Assembly (NCBI GenBank): GCA_034003585.1 | Contig: JAVEYH010000118.1 | Location: 1 to 10,818, forward strand | Direction: 5' to 3' | DNA length: 10,818 nt | DNA from: JAPXSY01 sp034003585 | GTDB taxonomy: Bacteria; Verrucomicrobiota; Kiritimatiellia; RFP12; UBA1067 | Part shown: piece after piece, positions 6,596-10,818 of the stretch | How positions within the stretch are numbered: the first letter of the stretch is position 1 | Layout: each line of letters opens with the position of its first letter | The notes under the pieces: generated by a model | What the model saw: the letters and a program-made list of their open reading frames with translations, nothing else | Told to the model about the DNA's origin: nothing | Database searches by the model: none | Translations under genes and position numbers: made by a program

Positions 6596-8211
6596 GTGAG
6601 GAACCGGCCGCGGCGTTCGCCCGTGAACCGGCCGGCGTCGAACGCCACGGTGCCGTTGACGAGCACCTGATGCACGCCCTCGGCGAATTGGTGCGGCGCC
6701 GCGAAGGTGGCGGTGTCGCGGAACGCCTCCGGATCGAACACCGTCACATCCGCGAACGCGCCCGGAATCAGCGCGCCGCGATCACGGATGCCGAAGGCGC
6801 GCGCGGGCAGCGCGGTCATGCGGCGCACCGCCTCTTCGATCCCGCAGACCGCCTGAAACCCCTCCTCCCGGCCCGTGACGATCCGCACGAAACGCGGCAT
6901 CGTTCCGTAGGCGCGCGGGTGCGGGTGGTCGCGGCCCAGCGGACCCCACGGCGCGCGCAGCGAGGCGTCGCTGCCGGGCATGATCCACGGTTCGCGGTAG
7001 AGGCGCCACAGATTCGCTTCGCACATGACGAAGAAGAACGCGCTCGTGCGCGTCTCATCGCGCTCGATGAAACGGCAGACCGCGCCGCCCGGCGAAAGGC
7101 CCAGCTCCGCCGCCGCGTCCGCCACGGTACGTCCGCTGAACCGCCGCACCTCTTCGCTCCAGCCGCCGCCGATCATGACGGCCGACCAGTCGCGCGGGTC
7201 CGCGTCGAGTTCATCCTCCACACGCCGGCGCGCGGCGGGGGAACGGAGGGTGGCGAGGATCGCGTCGCGTCCCCCGGCCGAGGCCCAGTCCGGCAGCACC
7301 ACATCCAGATCCGTCCCGGATGCGGTGTACGGATAGCGGTCGCTGTGGAGCGGCAGCCCCTCGTCGCGCGCGCGGTTGAGCGTCTCCAACAGTGCGTCGA
7401 GCTTCGGCCAGTTGTCGCGGCCGGAGGTCTTCAGGTGCGAGAGCTGCACGCGGATCCCGGTGTCGCGCGCGAGGCGCAGCACCTCGCCGACCGATTCCGG
7501 CAGCCCGTCCCCCTCGCTGCGCATGTGCGTGGCGTACATCCCCCCGCGGGCCGCGGCCGCGCGGGCCAGCGCCGCGACCTCCTCCCCTTCGGCGTACTTG
7601 CCCGGCGGGTAGAGCAGGCCGGTGCTCAATCCCCAGCCGCCCTCCTCCAGCGCCTGTTCGAGCCGCCGGACCATTTCGCGGAGATCCTCCGCCGCGGCCG
7701 GGCGCGGGGCGTATCCCATGACCCCCGCGCGCAGGGTGTTGTGACCGATGAACTGGATTGTGTTGATCGCCGGCCGCACCGCATCGAACAGCCTGCGGTA
7801 TTCGGCGACCGTGCCCCAGGTCGGCCCGGGTTCCGGATCCGCCTCCACCCCGCCCGCGGGGGAGAGGCGGGGGTAGCGCTGCGACGCCCAGTCGGAGGAG
7901 AGGCGCGCCGCGCCCAGCCGCGGCGCGGCCGATCCGCCGCACTGGCCGTTGATTTCCGTGGTGATGCCCTGCGCGAGTTTGCTCGGGGCGTCGGGTTCGA
8001 TCAGCAGATAGGCGTCCGAATGGGCGTGCGCGTCGATGAATCCCGGCGCGACCATGCGGCCCGCGGCTTGGATCTCCCGCGCGGCCCGCGCGGCGGCGAG
8101 GTCGCCGATGGCCGCGATGCGGTCACCCTTCACCGCGACATCCGCGGTCCGCGCCGGCGCGCCGCTTCCGTCCGCCACGTGTCCGCCGCGCAAGATGAGA
8201 TCAAAGGTCAT
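6596..8211 (-). CDS. N-acyl-D-amino-acid deacylase (D-aminoacylase-type amidohydrolase), extreme 3' end lost in gap
   Basis: This zinc amidohydrolase is predicted to split N-acyl-D-amino acids into a carboxylate and a free D-amino acid. 538 residues are visible. Metal and catalytic residues are in place: His62 and His64 in FIDAHAHSD, Cys91 in NGQCGGS, His229 in THMRSEG, His259 in LSHLKTSGRDNW and Asp415 in GSDAS. The spacings (29 between His62 and Cys91, 30 between His229 and His259) equal those I recall for the Alcaligenes D-aminoacylase. The N-terminal strand MTFDLILRGGHVADG and the C-terminal FADVTVFDP are standard for the superfamily. The last visible residues (GRFTGERRGRFL) look like the usual end of this family, so few residues should be missing. 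ATG at 8211 is chosen because the amidohydrolase fold begins there; the frame is open further upstream. GAGG overlaps the stop of the preceding gene, 10 bases away, which suggests translational coupling. No signal peptide. Whether D-Glu, D-Asp or a neutral residue is preferred is not decidable. Likely use is recycling or scavenging of D-amino-acid material. Confidence 0.92.
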
Positions 8212-8221
8212 GCCGGGGGCC

Positions 8222-8791
8222 TCATTCGGTTCCGGGCACCGGTTCCGCCGGGGCACCGGTTTCGGGTTCGGGCCGGGTGTCGAGCGCGTGCGTCCCGCTG
8301 AGCAGCGCCACCACCTGCTGCTGCACCGCGCCCAACTGGTCGAGCCGCAGCCGGGGATCGAGCACCACAAAGGTGTCGCCGCTCTTCTTGTGCTCGTACA
8401 CGCGCAGAATGCCGCCGCTCTCATGCGGTTTGGCGTCCCGCTCGACCAGTTGGCGGCTGCGCTCCAGCATCACGGCCAGCACATAAACCGCATCCCCCAT
8501 GGCGGGATCCTCCAGCGTGATCAGCCGCCGCAGCAGGCCTTCGGCGGTCTCGCGCTTCACCGCCTCCTGTTTCGGCGTCACGGACGCGGGGGCTTCGTAC
8601 TCGCCCTCCCAGAAGCTGAACGGCTCCCACTCGCGCGGCGTGTCGCGCCAGCAGGCGGGACAGCAGTCGAACCGTTCATACGCGCCGTCCGCCTCGCGCA
8701 GGACCGACACGCACGGCTTCCGGTCCTCGAAAGGCCGGGCGCAGATCGAACAGACATGCCCTCGCGGGCGGATATTCCACTCTTGTGCCAT
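8222..8791 (-). CDS. Conserved cysteine-cluster (probable zinc-binding) protein of unknown function
   Basis: A 189-residue, probably cytoplasmic protein. The N-terminal part has cysteines at 14, 17, 27, 43, 44 and 47, arranged CxxC, C, CCxxC, which looks like a zinc ribbon or treble-clef site. A Trp-rich stretch follows (FSFWEGEYEAP, 58-68), then a probable helical region (80-118, with AVYVLAVMLERSRQL) and a segment VYEHKKSGDTFVVLDPRLRLDQL (131-153). The C-terminal 20 residues are Pro/Glu-rich and probably disordered. From memory, proteins with this layout occur as uncharacterised proteins in Verrucomicrobia and relatives; I know no assigned function. The helix region plus the cysteine site might suggest nucleic-acid or protein binding, but that is a guess. 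It starts just after a strong terminator, has no Shine-Dalgarno, and is followed 10 bases later by the D-aminoacylase gene, so they form a two-gene unit. Confidence 0.8.
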   Translation of the reverse strand: MAQEWNIRPRGHVCSICARPFEDRKPCVSVLREADGAYERFDCCPACWRDTPREWEPFSFWEGEYEAPASVTPKQEAVKRETAEGLLRRLITLEDPAMGDAVYVLAVMLERSRQLVERDAKPHESGGILRVYEHKKSGDTFVVLDPRLRLDQLGAVQQQVVALLSGTHALDTRPEPETGAPAEPVPGTE

Positions 8792-8797
8792 GAGGGC

Positions 8798-8803
8798 AGT
8801 GTA
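8798..8803 (-). promoter_or_regulatory. Candidate -10 element, possible leaderless start
   Basis: On the - strand TACACT (4 of 6 to the -10 consensus) ends six bases before the ATG at 8791. Transcription would start at or next to the start codon, giving a leaderless mRNA. This agrees with the absence of a Shine-Dalgarno in the GCCCTC just before ATG. No good -35 is visible; the position is occupied by the terminator stem. Confidence 0.3.
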
Positions 8804-8805
8804 AC

Positions 8806-8839
8806 AAAAAAAGCGCGGGCGGACACCCGCGCTTTCTTT
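8806..8839. terminator. Bidirectional intrinsic terminator
   Basis: AAAGCGCGGG at 8810-8819 and CCCGCGCTTT at 8826-8835 form a perfect 10-bp stem with the loop CGGACA. Seven A (8806-8812) lie on one side and TTTCTTT (8833-8839) on the other, so the RNA ends in a U run in either direction. On the - strand it lies about 80 bases after the 89-residue ORF and would end that transcript. No + strand gene visibly reads into it. Confidence 0.85.
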
Positions 8840-8914
8840 CCGGCCCCCAAAATCTCATTTTGTGAATCCGATCGCCCTGCCGGCGAATCGCATACCGCGA
8901 CACCGAGGGGTTGG

Positions 8915-9184
8915 CTACCGTCCTTCTGGTGGATTGACCGAACACCCGCCGGGGGTCGCCGCGGGGTTACGCCGCCAGAACTCCGGCTCCGGCGGCGCGC
9001 AGCCGATCGAGGTGCGGTAGATGTTGTCGAGCGGCACATAATCGGAGCGCGGATACCCTCCCTGCCAGTCCTTCGGCGGCACCGGCACGAACCACACCCT
9101 CTCGATGAGGTCGGTAAGCTTTTCGGTGGAGACGACTTCCACCTTCGCCTTGCGGTATTTGTGCCCGGGTTCCGTCCAGGTCAT
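8915..9184 (-). CDS. Small protein of unknown function (89 residues)
   Basis: I do not recognise this protein. The ATG at 9184 has a convincing AAGGA (9192-9196) seven bases upstream, and a strong terminator follows about 80 bases after the TAG stop. Both support a real gene. The N-terminal half is charged (Lys, Glu, Arg), without a signal peptide or membrane segment. The middle, VWFVPVPPKDWQGGYPRSDY (about 30-49), is rich in Trp, Tyr and Pro, as in small compact folded proteins. The last 20 residues are Pro/Gly-rich with one Cys and may be less constrained. A REP-like hairpin lies about 35 bases upstream of the start, within or before its 5' leader. It could be a lineage-specific gene or a remnant of a longer protein. 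Confidence 0.55.
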   Translation of the reverse strand: MTWTEPGHKYRKAKVEVVSTEKLTDLIERVWFVPVPPKDWQGGYPRSDYVPLDNIYRTSIGCAPPEPEFWRRNPAATPGGCSVNPPEGR

Positions 9185-9218
9185 CTCGGATTCCTTTGGC
9201 TTATCGCCACATCTAAAC

Positions 9219-9239
9219 GGACGGTTCGGGGAACCGTCC
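9219..9239. repeat. REP-like palindrome
   Basis: GGACGGTTC and GAACCGTCC form a perfect 9-bp stem with a GGG loop, followed by CCTACCGG. From memory, near-identical palindromes of the form GGACGGTTC-loop-GAACCGTCC are scattered between genes in many PVC and other environmental genomes. Only one copy is in this window, so repetitiveness is inferred. It may act as a REP element, often mobilised by REP-associated tyrosine transposases, or simply as an RNA hairpin upstream of the 89-residue ORF. Confidence 0.55.
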
Positions 9240-9315
9240 CTACCGGAGGATCACTATTGCTACGGCATGAATTTATTGTGACGGTCAGCACATTTACGAT
9301 TCTCTCAACCGTGTG

Positions 9316-9341
9316 GACTGACCCCACATATTTTGACTGAC
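9316..9341. repeat. Direct repeat GACTGAC within AT-richer island
   Basis: GACTGAC occurs at 9316-9322 and 9335-9341, 12 bases apart. The first copy lies in a small palindrome (TGTGG 9312-9316 and CCACA 9323-9327, or the register one base earlier). The motif GGACTGACCCC resembles the GGGGTCAGTCC family of dispersed repeats I recall near REP-associated transposases. Too short for firm classification. Confidence 0.35.
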
Positions 9342-9383
9342 GATTGATGGGGGGGCGCAATCCATGTCGGCCCTGAGGCGATT

Positions 9384-9419
9384 GGGGCTTCGGGGCCGGT
9401 ATCGGAATCGGGGCCGAAA
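9384..9419. repeat. Degenerate hexanucleotide repeat
   Basis: Six consecutive six-base units can be read: GGGGCT, TCGGGG, CCGGTA, TCGGAA, TCGGGG, CCGAAA. Four or more share the core CGG at the same phase. On the opposite strand it reads as CCGATTCCGATACCGG-type sequence. This is a short imperfect tandem repeat in noncoding DNA; units differ too much for recent expansion. Confidence 0.45.
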
Positions 9420-9498
9420 CCCCCGTTGTTTGACGCTTGGGCTTGCGGGCGTGACCGTGTGGTTGCCCGCGCACCCGCGTCATGCCCTGTCCGGGGTG

Positions 9499-10818
9499 TC
9501 AGAGCTTGGGGTCCAGCGTCCACGCGCCGCGCATCGGCGCGCGCATCAGCGCGTCCGCCGCGGGATCGTTGACGAACCGTTCGGCCCGGGGATCCCACTT
9601 CACTTGGGTACGGCCCAGCCGCAGCCCGATGTTCGCCAGGTGCGCGATGGTGATCGAGCGGTGCCCGATCTCGCAGGGAGTGATGGTGGGTTCGCCGCTG
9701 TACACGCACTCGATGAAATTGCGTTCATGCTGGCCGCTCTTGTACAGATGGATCTCGCTGTCCGCGAGCTTCTCGCGCACGAGCGACTCGGGTTTGGTGA
9801 CCAGCTTGCCGCGCGTGACGAAGATCTCTTTGCCGCCCTCGCCGACAAACCGCACGCCGTTCGGGAAGGAATTGGAGACGAACACGCGCGTGCCCTCGGC
9901 GTAGACCGCCTCGAAGCTGTAGTTCGGCGCGGTGTTGAACACCGCATCCGGGGCCGGGATATCGCTTTTGAGATTCTCGATCGCCACCGGTCCGGAATCG
10001 TCCTTGCCCAGGGCCCACTGCACGATATCGAGGTGATGGGCGCCCCAGTCGGTGATCATGCCGCCGGAGTAATCGAGGTTGCCGCGCCACGACAGCGGAT
10101 GGTGCAGCGCGGGGATGAAGGGCCGGAGCCTGGCCGGTCCGAGCCACATGTCGAAGTCGACATGCGCGGGCGGCTGCGGCAACGGGTCGAGACTGGCGTC
10201 CGCACCCGTCTTGCCGAACAGGCTGTGCCCGCCGGGCAACCCCACCTCGATCCGGTCCAGTTTGCCGATGCGGCCGTTGCGGATGAATTCGCAGGCCATG
10301 CGGAAATAGTTGTCCGACCGCTGCTGCGACCCGACCTGGAACGTGATGCCGGCCCGCCGCACCGCGTCGGCCATGGCCCGGCCTTCGGCGATGCAGAGCG
10401 ACATGGGCTTCTGCCCGTAGATGTGCTTGCCCTTGCGCGCGGCCCAGACCGCCTGAATCGCGTGCCAGTGGTCCGGCGTGCTGATCACGACCGCATCCAG
10501 GTCATCGTGGTCCAGCATCTCGCGGAAATCGGTGTAGACCCGGCACCCGTTGTAATCGGGCCGGTTCAACTGTTTCGCGTAAAATTCGTTCACGCGGCGG
10601 CGGCCCGGCTCACGTCCGCCCTGGCGTTCCGCGCGATAGCCGTACAGTCCCGATTCGCGGTTGCAGTCGCAGACGGAGACCACCTGCACCTGCGCGTGGT
10701 TCAGGAAATTCCCGATGTTGTCGTGCGCCATGGTCCCGTAGCCGATGAACCCGACATGCAGCCGCTGCGACGGCGGCGGCCTGCGGGCGACACACCCTTT
10801 CCGCAACCCCGCGCATCC
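9499..10818 (-). CDS. Gfo/Idh/MocA family oxidoreductase, 5' end cut by window edge
   Basis: An NAD(P)-dependent oxidoreductase that probably acts on a sugar, sugar acid or cyclitol; the substrate is not deducible. Counting from a TTG at 10806 there are 435 residues, but the frame stays open to 10818. The Rossmann motif is VGFIGYGTM (18-26). The family motif normally EKP is QKP here (GQKPMSLCIAEGR, 131-143), keeping the key Lys133. The C-terminal domain has FDMWLGPA (218-225) and GGMITDWGAHHLDIVQWALG (248-267), with His257 and His258 placed as in family active sites. It closes with GHRSITIAHLANIGLRLGR. The residues before the fold, ending in the edge codons Gly-Cys-Ala-Gly-Leu-Arg-Lys, resemble the end of a Tat or lipoprotein signal, common for this subgroup in PVC bacteria. 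The true start is therefore probably outside the window and export is plausible. No clear terminator follows, only a modest hairpin at 9445-9470. Confidence 0.92.
   Translation of the reverse strand, partial: GCAGLRKGCVARRPPPSQRLHVGFIGYGTMAHDNIGNFLNHAQVQVVSVCDCNRESGLYGYRAERQGGREPGRRRVNEFYAKQLNRPDYNGCRVYTDFREMLDHDDLDAVVISTPDHWHAIQAVWAARKGKHIYGQKPMSLCIAEGRAMADAVRRAGITFQVGSQQRSDNYFRMACEFIRNGRIGKLDRIEVGLPGGHSLFGKTGADASLDPLPQPPAHVDFDMWLGPARLRPFIPALHHPLSWRGNLDYSGGMITDWGAHHLDIVQWALGKDDSGPVAIENLKSDIPAPDAVFNTAPNYSFEAVYAEGTRVFVSNSFPNGVRFVGEGGKEIFVTRGKLVTKPESLVREKLADSEIHLYKSGQHERNFIECVYSGEPTITPCEIGHRSITIAHLANIGLRLGRTQVKWDPRAERFVNDPAADALMRAPMRGAWTLDPKL

Larger units (their letters stand above)
9185..9498. 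other. 314-base intergenic stretch with repeats
   Basis: No convincing gene. From left to right it holds the ribosome binding site of the 89-residue ORF, a 9-bp palindrome (9219-9239), an AT-richer island (44 G+C in 100 bases at 9251-9350) with a repeated GACTGAC, a run of seven G (9349-9355), a degenerate hexamer repeat (9384-9419), and a modest hairpin (GCGGGC 9445-9450 with GCCCGC 9465-9470) that could cap the oxidoreductase transcript but lacks a U run. The mix resembles a site where repeat elements have accumulated. Confidence 0.6.

Noticed and set aside
6040..8301. A 753-residue + strand frame crossing the gap
   Set aside because: It depends on the N run, and both flanks are shadows of the DHH and deacylase genes, whose catalytic motifs are intact.
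4366..8424. A 1352-residue open frame on the - strand spanning the gap
   Set aside because: It continues only because the N run is translated as unknown residues. The right part is the deacylase; the left part is antisense to proA and proB and has no family features.
8036..9340. A 434-residue + strand frame over the right half
   Set aside because: It is antisense to the deacylase start, the cysteine-cluster gene and the 89-residue ORF, and reads through the strong terminator.
9181..9483. A 100-residue - strand frame whose stop overlaps the start of the 89-residue ORF in an ATGA arrangement
   Set aside because: The overlap looks like an operon junction, but the frame runs through the hexamer repeat (read as IPIPAPKP), the AT-richer island and the REP-like palindrome, lacks a good start site, and has no recognisable protein pattern.

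Overview
The window is GC-rich bacterial chromosome, roughly two thirds G+C by eye. It contains a 100-base run of N that marks an assembly gap. Several features suggest an anaerobic member of the PVC group, most likely Kiritimatiellota, Verrucomicrobiota or Lentisphaerota: an exported GH88 unsaturated uronyl hydrolase, a class II superoxide reductase, a Gfo/Idh/MocA oxidoreductase of the type abundant in these phyla, and a cysteine-cluster protein that I recall from Verrucomicrobia-like genomes. This placement is inferred from gene content, with no marker-gene comparison.

Left part, + strand (1-1740): an exported GH88 hydrolase is followed 40 bases later by a one-iron superoxide reductase. 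Each has a good ribosome binding site. A 10-bp perfect hairpin separates them from the next block.

Core block, + strand (1741-6495): a roughly 170-base potentially structured leader precedes rpsB (ribosomal protein S2 with a long Ala/Lys-rich tail). Then come tsf (EF-Ts), proB (glutamate 5-kinase without a PUA domain), proA (glutamate-5-semialdehyde dehydrogenase) and the first half of a DHH-family nanoRNase/pAp phosphatase. Intergenic distances after tsf are only 17, 14 and 1 bases, so proB, proA and the DHH gene are probably cotranscribed. ProB and ProA carry out the first two steps of proline synthesis. The usual rpsB-tsf-pyrH-frr order is not present.

Gap (6496-6595): the DHH gene on the + strand and a D-aminoacylase-type amidohydrolase on the - strand both run into it, tail to tail. 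The amount of protein missing from the DHH gene implies that the true gap is several hundred bases.

Right part, - strand (6596-10818): reading leftward, there is a Gfo/Idh/MocA oxidoreductase cut by the window edge, then a 314-base noncoding stretch. That stretch holds a REP-like palindrome, an AT-richer island with a repeated heptamer, and a degenerate hexamer repeat. It is followed by an unrecognised 89-residue ORF, a strong bidirectional terminator, a cysteine-cluster protein of unknown role, and the D-aminoacylase-type deacylase, which is closely coupled to that protein.

I see no CRISPR array, tRNA, rRNA, integrase or transposase, and no convincing undescribed multi-gene system. The best leads are the rpsB leader, the repeat-bearing intergenic stretch, the coupled cysteine-cluster/deacylase pair with a possible leaderless start, and the unknown 89-residue ORF.
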